Shown: piece by piece, positions 46,664 through 54,748 of the stretch | Position numbering within the stretch: the stretch's first letter is position 1 | Layout of the letters: each line of letters begins with the position of its first letter | From: Parahaliea maris | Lineage (GTDB): Bacteria > Pseudomonadota > Gammaproteobacteria > Pseudomonadales > Halieaceae | NCBI RefSeq assembly: GCF_008064665.1 | Contig: NZ_VRZA01000004.1 | Coordinates: 248,001-312,000, forward strand | Length of the DNA: 64,000 bases | Reading direction: 5' to 3' | The notes under the pieces: generated by a model | Database searches by the model: none | What the model saw: the letters and a program-made list of their open reading frames with translations, nothing else | Told to the model about the DNA's origin: nothing | Program-made: the position numbers and the translations under genes

Positions 46664-47169
46664 GGTGCAATGCCTCGGTGGTGTATGGCCCGCTCCAGCG
46701 AATCCCTCGCCGTGTCGCGATCCTCAATAACGTCTACGGCGAGTATCTTGCGTTCCACATAGTCACCGGGAGCGGCTATTTCCGTCGCACCAATGTGTAC
46801 ATGGTTCAGGTGCCAGGAGTAGGGCTTCAAAGTGTGATCGATCACGGTGGCGACATAGGTCACTGCGGTTACTCTGGCTCCATTGCTGGCGGTGAGGATG
46901 ACCTCCTTTTCGTCATACCCGAATCCGAGCCCTTCTACCCGGTCCAGGTAGGGTTTCTCCCCGGGGTCTATTTCGAAGAGGGCACCGTGAATGACGTCGA
47001 GGCCACTGGCGGTGAAGAAGGCATCGCACTTTGCCGAGCCGTCCCTGCCAGATTTGTGGAACCTGAGGTCGTGTTCGCGCAGGGCATAACACCCGATGCG
47101 GGCCGCGCTGGGTACGCGCTCCCTGAGGCGGGCGAGTGACATGTTTGAGCCGTAGGCGAAATAGCGCAT
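46660..47169 (-). CDS. gamma-glutamylcyclotransferase family protein
   Basis: A 169-residue protein starting MRYFAYGSNMSLARL, the substrate-binding YGSNM of the family, with the catalytic glutamate in LDRVEGLGFGY. It converts gamma-glutamyl dipeptides to 5-oxoproline, or does related chemistry. I chose the ATG at 47169, which gives the normal N-terminus; a TTG at 47229 extends it by 20 residues. Together with a permease it may serve glutathione or peptide turnover (inference). Confidence 0.82.
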   Translation of the reverse strand: MRYFAYGSNMSLARLRERVPSAARIGCYALREHDLRFHKSGRDGSAKCDAFFTASGLDVIHGALFEIDPGEKPYLDRVEGLGFGYDEKEVILTASNGARVTAVTYVATVIDHTLKPYSWHLNHVHIGATEIAAPGDYVERKILAVDVIEDRDTARDSLERAIHHRGIAP

Positions 47170-47251
47170 TGATTGTGTAATTGAAACTGATGGTTCCCAT
47201 GGTAACGCGAAGAGGGATTCATTGGACAACCCATTCGATAGCCAGTTCGAG

Positions 47252-47266
47252 ACCGGTTAAACCGGT
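47252..47266. promoter_or_regulatory. 15-bp palindrome between divergent genes
   Basis: ACCGGTTAAACCGGT has 7-bp inverted arms around one base. It lies in the 283-bp region between the divergent gamma-glutamylcyclotransferase and carboxymuconolactone decarboxylase-like genes and may be an operator. Nothing else recognisable was seen in that gap. Confidence 0.4.
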
Positions 47267-47452
47267 GGGCCGCCCCTGCACTGGTTTGACGTCGCACCAG
47301 GCCCGAGCGGAGTTTAGTAATTGATACCCGGTAAGTGATTCATCTTCTTGGCTGTACCCATTGCTACCAGTTGCGTTGACAGCAAGGCGCAGTCGACGCA
47401 CTACTGCACTTTATCGTAAACGCACCCGCACACTCCGATAGGGACGAACCGG

Positions 47453-47923
47453 ATGAACTGGATCAACGGCGGTACCGACCGCGCCACAACGCTGGCTTCT
47501 GTCCCGGAGCTGGCTGGCACGTTCAAGGCGCTGTATGAGAGTTTCTGGACCCAGCCGCATATTCCCGGCATGACACTGGAGTTGTGCCGCTTGCGGTTGG
47601 CGCAGCTCCACAACAGCGATTTGGAGTGGGCGCGAAAGGACTGCGAAATCGGCGCTGGCAAGCGCGAACAGCTCGCTGGCTGGTCAAGTTGCGACGGCTT
47701 CACCCACGCCGAGCGCGCCTGTATCGAGTTCACCGAAATCTATGCCATGGATGCGCAGGCCATTACCGATGACATAGCCGCTGCCGTCAAGGGGCATTAC
47801 GGTGACGCCGGATTGGTGGCCCTGGTGGAAGCACTCGGCATATTCGATGGCATGACGCGGCTGAGCCTGCTGTGGCAGCTGTCGGCGCCAGACGTTGCCA
47901 AAAATGGCGGCCAAGGAGAATAA
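47453..47923 (+). CDS. carboxymuconolactone decarboxylase-like protein without CxxC
   Basis: A 156-residue helical protein resembling the AhpD/carboxymuconolactone decarboxylase fold: LELCRLRLAQLHNSDLEWA, then ACIEFTEIYAMDAQAITD and ALVEALGIFDGMTRLSLL. The usual redox pair CxxC is replaced by HNSD, so thiol peroxidase activity is unlikely. It lies 2 bp before the next gene, which has the CxxC. The pair may form a hetero-oligomer. Confidence 0.68.
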   Translation: MNWINGGTDRATTLASVPELAGTFKALYESFWTQPHIPGMTLELCRLRLAQLHNSDLEWARKDCEIGAGKREQLAGWSSCDGFTHAERACIEFTEIYAMDAQAITDDIAAAVKGHYGDAGLVALVEALGIFDGMTRLSLLWQLSAPDVAKNGGQGE

Positions 47924-47925
47924 CA

Positions 47926-48441
47926 ATGGCATCACAACCCAGGGTCACCGCTCCGCAGCAGCAGACCGGTAACATCGTTCGGGATTCCGCGCTGGGCCTT
48001 GTGCCGGAAACGCTCGATAAATATATGGATCTGACCCGGGTGATCTGGGAAGGGGGCCTCCTGAATCCGGCGGAAGTCGAGATCGCCAGGTTGCGCAATG
48101 CCCGCAAGGTGAACTGCGTGTTCTGCAAGAGTGTTCGCTACGACATTGCCGTGGCCGATGGCCTGACCGAAGAAAAGGTGCAAATGATCGATGACGATTT
48201 TCAGCAGACCTCGCTCACCGACCGGGAAAAGTTGATCCTCGCCTTCACCGACCAGTACCTGAACGACCCCGCCGGCCTGGGCAGCGAACTCAAGGAGAAG
48301 CTGCTCCAGGAGTTCACGCCGGAAGAGCTGGTTCACCTGTCGATGGCAGTGGCCTACTTTAACGGCTTTTCGCGCTGTGCGGTTTCACTCGGCGGGATGC
48401 CGGATGAGTTGCCCGTGATGCAGATTTCCGTACCGCAGTAG
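47926..48441 (+). CDS. carboxymuconolactone decarboxylase family protein with CxxC
   Basis: A 171-residue protein with RLRNARKVNCVFCKSVRYDIAVADG, in which CVFC and a downstream acidic residue match the AhpD-type redox centre, and LTDREKLILAFTDQYL. AAGGAG precedes the ATG. It follows the CxxC-less paralogue by 2 bp. A role in thiol-dependent peroxide or organic-radical detoxification is likely from the family. Confidence 0.8.
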   Translation: MASQPRVTAPQQQTGNIVRDSALGLVPETLDKYMDLTRVIWEGGLLNPAEVEIARLRNARKVNCVFCKSVRYDIAVADGLTEEKVQMIDDDFQQTSLTDREKLILAFTDQYLNDPAGLGSELKEKLLQEFTPEELVHLSMAVAYFNGFSRCAVSLGGMPDELPVMQISVPQ

Positions 48442-48458
48442 TGGTAAAGCGGCACGCC

Positions 48459-48842
48459 TTAACAGGCATCATCGACCATTTGAATGATCTTTTGCTGGAC
48501 TTCGGAGGCGACCACTTTGAGGTCGTCATCATCCGACAGTGACAACAGCATGGGTTCGGGTTTGATCAGGCCTATATACGCTTTGCCCTGATCGGTGTAG
48601 ACCGATATCCGACAGGGCAGGGCCATGTTCAGGCGCATATCGCTGCTCAAGACTTTGGCGGCCTGATGAGGATTGCACACTTCGAATACATGGCACTGCT
48701 CCTTGAAATCCTCACCCTTGTTCCTGAGCGTTTGCCCGATGTTGTGCACATGAAGCACACCGAACCCATGTTGGGTTACCGCTGCTTCCAGGTCGGTTAA
48801 TACCTGATCAAAGGGTTTGTCCGTTTCCACGATGTAGTACAT
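48459..48842 (-). CDS. DUF302 domain protein
   Basis: A 127-residue protein with YYIVETDKPFDQVLTDLEAAVTQHGFGVLHVHNIGQTL, HVFEVCNPHQAAKVLSSD and the PCRISVYTDQGKAYIGLIKP block of DUF302. The family is often linked to metal or redox stress, without an assigned activity. I chose the ATG at 48842, preceded by CAGGA; a TTG upstream adds eight residues. It runs tail to tail with the preceding gene. Confidence 0.85.
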   Translation of the reverse strand: MYYIVETDKPFDQVLTDLEAAVTQHGFGVLHVHNIGQTLRNKGEDFKEQCHVFEVCNPHQAAKVLSSDMRLNMALPCRISVYTDQGKAYIGLIKPEPMLLSLSDDDDLKVVASEVQQKIIQMVDDAC

Positions 48843-48902
48843 GGAGTATGTTCCTGTTAATTGCAACTCAGTTGGTAGGGAGGAGCGTGCTTCTTCTTTT
48901 AT

Positions 48903-49100
48903 TCAGGCGGCAACTTCTTCGAAGGAGAAGTGAGGAATATCGGTCCGGACCTTGGCGTGTTCCATTGTCATTGCACAAATTTGGCCGTTGGCATCGAGGT
49001 CGATCACGGTATCCTCGTCCAGGTCTCTGGATTCAGAAATTTCGACTGAACGGAACTGAATATACAGCGTGTCCGTGTCTTGAAAATACGTGATTTTCAT
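48903..49100 (-). CDS. DUF2283 family small protein
   Basis: A 65-residue protein, MKITYFQDTDTLYIQF..., with the ESRDLDEDTVIDLDANGQI core of DUF2283. In many bacteria these genes follow a DUF4258 gene and the two are thought to be a toxin-antitoxin-like pair. Here a DUF4258 frame precedes it, overlapping by ATGA. The start is fixed by AGAGGTTTCAGGCC upstream and by the overlap. Confidence 0.82.
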   Translation of the reverse strand: MKITYFQDTDTLYIQFRSVEISESRDLDEDTVIDLDANGQICAMTMEHAKVRTDIPHFSFEEVAA

Positions 49101-49306
49101 GGCCTGAAACCTCTGTCAAAGAATGCGTTATGAACGGTTTTACCATCGGGTAGCAGCACAACCCGAAGATATCGGCCATCCATTTCGGAAATTCGGCCCC
49201 AGCGCCGAATCCGACCATCGCTTTGAATATGCTCCTTTTCAGGAGTATCTGCAACACGCTGAATCCACTCAATTTTTATCTGCGCTCGATCCGGGCGTCG
49301 GGAGAC
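49097..49306 (-). CDS. DUF4258 protein, start codon not found
   Basis: The minus-strand frame from 49306 to the stop at 49097 reads RRPDRAQIKIEWIQRV, then SDGRIRRWGRISEMDG, then RYLRVVLLPDGKTVHNAFFD and RGFRP. This is a clear DUF4258 sequence. A TAA closes the frame at 49307-49309, and there is no ATG, GTG or TTG in front of the conserved part. The gene has either lost its 5' end, uses a rare start, or contains a sequencing error. Its stop overlaps the DUF2283 start by 4 bp, the usual arrangement of the pair. Confidence 0.55.
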   Translation of the reverse strand, partial: VSRRPDRAQIKIEWIQRVADTPEKEHIQSDGRIRRWGRISEMDGRYLRVVLLPDGKTVHNAFFDRGFRP

Positions 49307-49393
49307 TTAGACAAAACAAAAAGCGCCCTGTGACATCTACCCACACCTGGCCTATAACTACTCCTGAGTGCCATAACAAAAGCCGGTGCAGCC

Positions 49394-50008
49394 ATGGTAA
49401 ACGACGACCGAGAGGAACAACTGGAAGCCGCAGCGGAAAAGCTGCAGGCCGGGGTAGCGGGCAGGCTCGGCGATGTCTGGTGGTATCTGCTGCTGCGCGG
49501 CTCGCTGGCAGTGCTGCTGGGTATCTTCGCCATATTCTGGCCGGAGCAGAATGTGCGATTACTGCTGCTGGCGGTCGGCATTTACTGCCTCGCCGATGGC
49601 GCCATCACGCTGGTGGTTGCGGCGCGCTACTCCAAGCTTCAGGAGCAACTCGGTGAAGCCCTCGTTGTACTCGCGATCGGGGTAGTCCTGGTGCTTTGGC
49701 CCGACGCCACACTGCGCACGTTACTGATGATGATCGGTGCGGCCATTTTCTTCGTCGGCCTGGGTCAGGTGCTGACCGCGCGGAAGCTGGCGGCGGACGA
49801 CCCGGCGAAGGAGGCAGGCAAGCGCGTCGGCCTGGTTACCGCGATCGTCGGGCTGATCCTGGCTGTCTGGCCAGGTACCGGTGTGGCGGTGATCTCCTGG
49901 GTGATCGGCATCGCTGCACTGCTGATAGGCGGGCTGCTGATCTTTCTCGGCTCGCGCTTCAAGCGGTTGCAGTGCCGGGTTGTCGATGTAGGGGAAAACC
50001 GGCTGTAA
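49394..50008 (+). CDS. HdeD-like (DUF308) membrane protein
   Basis: A 204-residue protein with six predicted membrane helices, starting after about 25 cytosolic residues (WWYLLLRGSLAVLLGIFAIFWP, then repeated LLAVGIYCLADGAITLV and GLVTAIVGLILAVWPGTG). HdeD proteins are linked to acid resistance and membrane stress in E. coli, without a defined mechanism. It is divergent from the DUF4258-DUF2283 pair. Confidence 0.83.
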   Translation: MVNDDREEQLEAAAEKLQAGVAGRLGDVWWYLLLRGSLAVLLGIFAIFWPEQNVRLLLLAVGIYCLADGAITLVVAARYSKLQEQLGEALVVLAIGVVLVLWPDATLRTLLMMIGAAIFFVGLGQVLTARKLAADDPAKEAGKRVGLVTAIVGLILAVWPGTGVAVISWVIGIAALLIGGLLIFLGSRFKRLQCRVVDVGENRL

Positions 50009-50020
50009 GCGCTGACCGGG

Positions 50021-50110
50021 TCAGTTACCGACCAGACTAGCGAGGCCGACAGCGATACCAAAGCCAGTTGCTGTACCCGGCTGACGCTTGTGGTTTCCTG
50101 GTTTGCGCAT
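50021..50110 (-). CDS. possible 29-residue small protein
   Basis: An ATG at 50110 opens MRKPGNHKRQPGTATGFGIA and then VGLASLVGN before the stop. AAGAGG stands 6 bases upstream of the ATG. The basic N-terminus followed by a glycine-rich hydrophobic stretch resembles small membrane peptides. An ATG at 50128 would add six residues. It lies between two longer genes and is supported only by the ribosome binding site. Confidence 0.3.
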   Translation of the reverse strand: MRKPGNHKRQPGTATGFGIAVGLASLVGN

Positions 50111-50144
50111 CTGAAACCTCTTGAACATTGGCCCCTCCATTCCC

Positions 50145-51977
50145 TCAGAACAGGTACTCCAGTCCGGTGGCATTCAGCATCTTGAATAGTGAGCGCTGGT
50201 TCTTGAGTGCCCAGGCCCTGACGCCGCCGTTGTCCATGATCTGCCGGCGCATTTCCAACCACTCCGGCGAACCCCAACGATAGGACATCCCCTTGAGGAA
50301 TTCGAATTCCGCGATGAATTCCTCTCTCAGTTCGGGCCCTTCGAAGAAAAACCCCATTTCGTTGTTGAACAGGCGGGAGCGGTAATCGAAATTGGCGGTG
50401 CCTATAAAGCCCACACTGTCGCCGAGCAGAAACTTGGCGTGCAGCTTGCCGTAGGAGGTGTCGCCACCGAGGGATGTGTCGTCCAGTCGCCCGGTTTCAT
50501 AGATACTCAGGCGGGGGTTGTCGACCAGTGCTTTCCATGCGTCGCTCTCCACCAGTTCCGGGTTCAGCTCGCTGTCTTCAAGCCCCGAGAGCCAGGCCTT
50601 CCTGTGCTCGTCGTCCAGCAGCATCCCTGGTGCCATGGACATATCCACAACTGACTGGGCGGGGTGATTGTCTGATGTCAGTACGGAGTTTGTTATCATC
50701 TCGCAGCGGCGATCCGGGTCTTCGTCCAGCCAGTCGAGCAGCAGCTGTGCCTCGTCCAGCAGCAGGCTTCCCTCGGAATCGTAATAGCGCGCCAGGAACA
50801 GGTAGGGCGAGACGATACGTACGTGACGCTTGTTTGCACCCTCCGCGCTGGAGATAAGGTGCATGATTGAGTTGGGGTTGGTGGCCAGGTTGGCAACGGC
50901 GTCGGTGACCACCGCTCTGTTCACCAGATTACCGAATTCGTGCGCCAGGCGAACATTGGCGGTATGCCACCCGGACTCCAGGTATTCACTCATGTCTGCG
51001 AAGCTGGGCTGCAGGCTCGGCAGGGATTTCAATTCGACGAGCGCCTGCTGCATCTCCTCTCGGCGCTTGCTGTAGAGGTCTGTGCCGTTGGCAAACTGTT
51101 TCGATCGCAGCTGCTTGTTGTTTTTATACTGAAATAACAGGGTATAGTACGTCTCTGCTACCGCGCTGACTGTGAATTCTTCCTCAGTCGATGACCCCGG
51201 GCGCAGGATAATTTCCGCATCGTTGTAGGTGTCCGGGTTGGGCGTGCCGTCTGCCAGAATGCCATAGTAGGATAACGAGACATTGCGCCCGCCGGTCATC
51301 ACCACGGCCTTTTCCGGCACGAAACCATCGACCACCAGCAACTTGTCATGAGAGCGGCGATTGGAGGTAAAGGGCGACTTGCTCACCGCGTTGAATATGG
51401 CTACCTGCACCCGGGCCCGACGGGTCGTCTGTTGCCCCTTCGCATTGTGAATAAACCCCGCCTGCACTTCACAACTCTGAAGTGCACGCAGCCAGGTTTT
51501 GTCCAGCCCGACTGATCCGATCGAGTCGACCATCAGGCGCACGTCCACGCCGCGGATGACGGCCTCGCACAGTGCACCCAGCATCGCCCTGCCGATAATG
51601 TCGTCCTTGAAGATGTAGTAGACCGCGTCCACGCTGTGTCCAGCCTCTTCGATCAGGTAGATTTTCGCAGCGATCGACCTGAGCGCTTCCTCGGGGCGGC
51701 TTCCCAGCAGTTTCGCCCGGGTGTCCTGCACCGGGACCTCGGCCTCGATGCCGAGTTTCATGCTATCCCTATCAGCATACTTTCCGGGCAGGGTCTCTCG
51801 CAGCTCGTACCAGGTATTGAGCTGTTCGTCGTTAATTGCTTCCAGAGGCGGACAGTTCTCCAGGGGCTGAGTGCCTGCGGGGCAATCCTCGGGGCTGATG
51901 GTTGTGGTTGCGCAGGCCGACATCAGGCAGGAGAGTAGCGCTATCAGAAGGCACCTGCTGAAGATCGATACTTTCAC
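50145..51977 (-). CDS. phospholipase D-like lipoprotein
   Basis: About 610 residues. An N-terminal lipoprotein signal (LLSCLMSAC) is followed by two PLD phosphodiesterase repeats: HDKLLVVDGFVPEKAVVMTGGRNV in the first, and LHAKFLLGDSVGFIGTANFDYRS in the second, each with the HxK(x4)D core. This resembles cardiolipin synthase/PLD-type phosphodiesterases acting at the envelope. The GTG at 51977 is preceded by GGAGG and overlaps the stop of the endonuclease-like gene by 4 bp. It is the last gene of a three-gene operon. Confidence 0.85.
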   Translation of the reverse strand: MKVSIFSRCLLIALLSCLMSACATTTISPEDCPAGTQPLENCPPLEAINDEQLNTWYELRETLPGKYADRDSMKLGIEAEVPVQDTRAKLLGSRPEEALRSIAAKIYLIEEAGHSVDAVYYIFKDDIIGRAMLGALCEAVIRGVDVRLMVDSIGSVGLDKTWLRALQSCEVQAGFIHNAKGQQTTRRARVQVAIFNAVSKSPFTSNRRSHDKLLVVDGFVPEKAVVMTGGRNVSLSYYGILADGTPNPDTYNDAEIILRPGSSTEEEFTVSAVAETYYTLLFQYKNNKQLRSKQFANGTDLYSKRREEMQQALVELKSLPSLQPSFADMSEYLESGWHTANVRLAHEFGNLVNRAVVTDAVANLATNPNSIMHLISSAEGANKRHVRIVSPYLFLARYYDSEGSLLLDEAQLLLDWLDEDPDRRCEMITNSVLTSDNHPAQSVVDMSMAPGMLLDDEHRKAWLSGLEDSELNPELVESDAWKALVDNPRLSIYETGRLDDTSLGGDTSYGKLHAKFLLGDSVGFIGTANFDYRSRLFNNEMGFFFEGPELREEFIAEFEFLKGMSYRWGSPEWLEMRRQIMDNGGVRAWALKNQRSLFKMLNATGLEYLF

Positions 51978-52849
51978 TGGGGATCCCTCCAACGAATTTC
52001 CGCGACGACGAGGCGGTGGTCTGACACTGCATCCATTGCTGTACTGTAGCTCGTGATTTCGAAATCGTCCGATAACAGGATCCAATCCAGGCGCTTTGCC
52101 TTGTAGGTCGGATGCACCGTCGACGCTGGCTCGTAGGCGTGCAGGTCTGCCTGTTCTACCAGTTGGCGCACAACAGAGTCTTCTTCCTGCCACTGTTCAT
52201 TGAAATCTCCCATGAGGATGATCGGTAACGGGCTGCTGGCGACGGTCTGGATAATATTCGCCAATTGTCGCTCGCGTACACTCTTGCGGGAAAAATCCAG
52301 GTGTACAGATATCACCAGCACGGGCATTGATTCGCCCAGGTGTAGCCAGTGAATCCGGGCTGCCACGAGGCCTTTGGTGGTGGAGGGGGGAGTAGGGTCA
52401 AAGCTCAGGCTGCGCGCCTGATGTAGCTGAATGCTAGAGAGCAGAGCCGTTCCAAAACGATAGAACCATGTTTCCGCGTGCATTCCCAGTGCTGCACAAT
52501 TGAACGCAGTCTTGCCCAGCAGCCATTGCGCCTGGTCAAACCCACCGGCCCAGAATGAGTCGATGTCCAGCTCCTGGAGTGCGAGCAAATCCAGTTGCTG
52601 CTGGTCCACCAGTTGGGCAAGCGTGTCCAGGTTGTCCTGTATCTGCTCTTTACCCAGCAGCATCTGGTTCATGGCGGTCCCGCGTCCATGGGCCATATTG
52701 AGGGTTCCGACCCTGAGCGTTGCCCCGTTGTGAGTTGCGACAGGCGCTACGCCAGTGAGACAGCTGGCGGTGTCGTCCGCGAAGGTGGCCAGTGAAACCA
52801 GGCCCAGGACCAGCAAGGCCGAGCGGAGGAGGAGGCGAGTGGATTTCAC
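51974..52849 (-). CDS. exported endonuclease/exonuclease/phosphatase (EEP) family protein
   Basis: A 291-residue protein with a signal peptide (LLLRSALLVLGLVSLATFA). EEP motifs are in order: TLNMAHG, ALQELD, SVHLDF, GDFNE, RLDWILLS and SDHRLVV, which include the metal and catalytic residues of DNase I-like/sphingomyelinase-like phosphodiesterases. GTG start at 52849, directly after the preceding stop (TAAGTG). It sits between a monooxygenase-domain membrane protein and a PLD lipoprotein. A lipid or nucleic-acid phosphodiester substrate is plausible. Confidence 0.82.
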   Translation of the reverse strand: MKSTRLLLRSALLVLGLVSLATFADDTASCLTGVAPVATHNGATLRVGTLNMAHGRGTAMNQMLLGKEQIQDNLDTLAQLVDQQQLDLLALQELDIDSFWAGGFDQAQWLLGKTAFNCAALGMHAETWFYRFGTALLSSIQLHQARSLSFDPTPPSTTKGLVAARIHWLHLGESMPVLVISVHLDFSRKSVRERQLANIIQTVASSPLPIILMGDFNEQWQEEDSVVRQLVEQADLHAYEPASTVHPTYKAKRLDWILLSDDFEITSYSTAMDAVSDHRLVVAEIRWRDPQ

Positions 52850-53428
52850 TTAATCAAACAGCCACCGCTGAACCAGCTTTGTGTACCAGGGCATCACGGC
52901 GTACACCATGAGGTAGACAACGACTCCAGTCACCGCGAGGGTGACGAGTAACTGGCTCTGCGGCAAGCCAAGGTTCTTCATGAGCGGCGTCATGATGAGG
53001 GTCACCGCCAGCACCAGCGGGTATATGGCAGACCAGGTCACCAGGAACTGCTTCCAGCGTACCGGCACCGCTGCCTTAGCACTTGGAGGAGAAAACCAGA
53101 AATCCAATCCGCTGCTGATATGGACACCGTCCCCGGAGACGAGCAGCGGTTGAACCTTCTCGATCAGGCTGGCGCGAGTGGGTGAGTTCATCCAATCCAT
53201 CAGATGTTCATCCGTATCAAAGCGAACAATCACCGTAAAGGTCTCACTGCGGCCGGGAACCGGTCGCACGATGTGCCAGTCCAGATGGCCGGGAGCGGCC
53301 TTGGCCAGGGGCGCAATTTCCTTTACCCATGCTTCATAGTCAGCATGCCGGTCGAAACGTACCTGGTGCTTGATGACGGCCGTTGCTCCCTCGGGGGAAT
53401 CGGGTTCGGAGTGTAATTGTTTGTTCAT
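52850..53428 (-). CDS. antibiotic biosynthesis monooxygenase domain with membrane anchor
   Basis: A 192-residue protein. Residues about 15-110 are an ABM-type ferredoxin-like domain (VIKHQVRFDRHADYEAWVKE, then HLDWHIVRPVPGRSETFTVI and FDTDEHLMDWMNS). Residues about 125-185 carry two membrane helices (AIYPLVLAVTLIM and LLVTLAVTGVVVYLM). ABM-TM fusions are found in proteobacteria without a known substrate. It is the first gene of an operon with the EEP and PLD genes. Confidence 0.8.
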   Translation of the reverse strand: MNKQLHSEPDSPEGATAVIKHQVRFDRHADYEAWVKEIAPLAKAAPGHLDWHIVRPVPGRSETFTVIVRFDTDEHLMDWMNSPTRASLIEKVQPLLVSGDGVHISSGLDFWFSPPSAKAAVPVRWKQFLVTWSAIYPLVLAVTLIMTPLMKNLGLPQSQLLVTLAVTGVVVYLMVYAVMPWYTKLVQRWLFD

Positions 53429-53443
53429 AAATGTTCCTGCCGT

Positions 53444-54082
53444 TTAATCGCCCCCACAGCCTCCACCGCAGCCCGATGAGTCACCGCTGCAACCCCCGGC
53501 GCATCCTGAACTGCAACCGATATGGCCGGCACAGTAGTCATTCCTGCCTTCTGCCAGACAATTGATCGAGTACCTGAACCCGTCCGGTATGTTCAGTTGA
53601 GAATCCAGTTTAAACAGCAGCGGTAGCCTGGTTGGTGAGTCCGGTTTAATGCCTTCCCGGTGACAGGATGCGCGCCAGGCAGTTTTGATGCCCGTTTGTG
53701 CCGAGGTGGGCGTTACCATGGCTTCGGCAGGGGGATGGTGAAGGAACCGGCCCAATGCCTTGCTGCAAAAATGCTGGTACTGCCGTGTGAACAGAATGAA
53801 CTCATGCCATGCCACATCCACCACCTGGGAGGGCATGGCGACCATTCTCTTGCCCGCGACATTGGTGACCTGGAAGTATTCTCTGAGCCCCATCATCACT
53901 AACTCGGCGTCGGCGGGTCCTAAATGCGGGTAAGCCTTGATCACTTTCTCGGCAATGGACGGTGGAAAGCGGTAGGTATCGATCAGGTGTGCCCGATGAG
54001 CGATGACGCGCGCCCTGTAAACTCTGTACAGAACAAACAGGCACGCACCGAACAGGGCTGTTAGGACCAGATTAACCGTCAT
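53444..54082 (-). CDS. glycine-rich domain protein with cysteine-glycine tail
   Basis: A 212-residue protein. A membrane anchor at about 1-20 is followed by the glycine-rich-domain/DUF1399 type core (DTYRFPPSIAEKVIKAYPHL, then VDVAWHEFILFTRQYQHFC). The C-terminus is a low-complexity Cys-Gly-Ser tail (many CxxxC and GGC units), typical of these bacterial members and likely to bind metal. The ATG at 54082 overlaps the tpm stop by 4 bp. Function unknown. Confidence 0.72.
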   Translation of the reverse strand: MTVNLVLTALFGACLFVLYRVYRARVIAHRAHLIDTYRFPPSIAEKVIKAYPHLGPADAELVMMGLREYFQVTNVAGKRMVAMPSQVVDVAWHEFILFTRQYQHFCSKALGRFLHHPPAEAMVTPTSAQTGIKTAWRASCHREGIKPDSPTRLPLLFKLDSQLNIPDGFRYSINCLAEGRNDYCAGHIGCSSGCAGGCSGDSSGCGGGCGGD

Positions 54083-54729
54083 TCTGGATGTAACCGCGCA
54101 ATCAGCTGCCACGCCAGTTCCACGGCCTCGACCTGGCCTTTCAGACCGCCCGTCACCGGCTCCCGTGCCAGTTCTGTCATCTGGTAAATGGCGCCATAGT
54201 GGCGCTCGAGCTCTTCCTGGGGGATCGAGAAGGGTGGGCCGTCGATGAGTGATTGATCGTAGTTGAAGGTGATCAGGAACTGCGGTGCCGCACTGGTGAT
54301 GTCGACCAGGTGAGTGCTGTAGCGTCGGCGGGTGTCAGGAGGAAGAGCCACCATGGCCGCGCGGTCATACACGGCCTGCACTGGCCCCAGGGTGTCGCGC
54401 TGCAGGTCGAAAATGTCGCCGACGAAGATGTCGATCCCCGCCGCGCTATAGTGAATCAGGCTGCCCGTCTCCTCAACGCGCGGTGCAAGGCCCAGTTCGC
54501 TGAACAGTTGCTCGATAGCGAGCTGGCTCAGTTCCGCGCCTACTACCTGATAGCCGCGCTCCAGCAGCCAGGCAATGTCTCGCGTTTTGCCGCACAGGGG
54601 CAGGAAGATTCGGCCGCCAGCGGGAACGTCGAGGCGCGAGAAGTGGGCCTGAAGCAGGGCATTGGGCGCTCCCTCGTGGAAGGCGATATCACCTTCGCGC
54701 CATTTGTGGTGCCAGAATTCAGTGTCCAT
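54079..54729 (-). CDS. tpm: thiopurine S-methyltransferase
   Basis: A 216-residue protein with the bacterial TPMT signature FWHHKWREGDIAFHEGAPN at the start, SAM motif RIFLPLCGKTRDIAWLLERG and AVYDRAAMVALPPD. Bacterial TPMT methylates thiopurines and, in some species, tellurite or selenite. It lies 19 bp after the ferredoxin gene and overlaps the glycine-rich-domain gene downstream. Confidence 0.92.
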   Translation of the reverse strand: MDTEFWHHKWREGDIAFHEGAPNALLQAHFSRLDVPAGGRIFLPLCGKTRDIAWLLERGYQVVGAELSQLAIEQLFSELGLAPRVEETGSLIHYSAAGIDIFVGDIFDLQRDTLGPVQAVYDRAAMVALPPDTRRRYSTHLVDITSAAPQFLITFNYDQSLIDGPPFSIPQEELERHYGAIYQMTELAREPVTGGLKGQVEAVELAWQLIARLHPE

Positions 54730-54748
54730 GGAGCTTCCTTCCGATCCC

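Noticed and set aside
49033-49272. Open frame of 79 codons on the minus strand overlapping DUF2283 and DUF4258
   Set aside because: It is in a different frame from the recognisable DUF4258 protein, which explains the same DNA.
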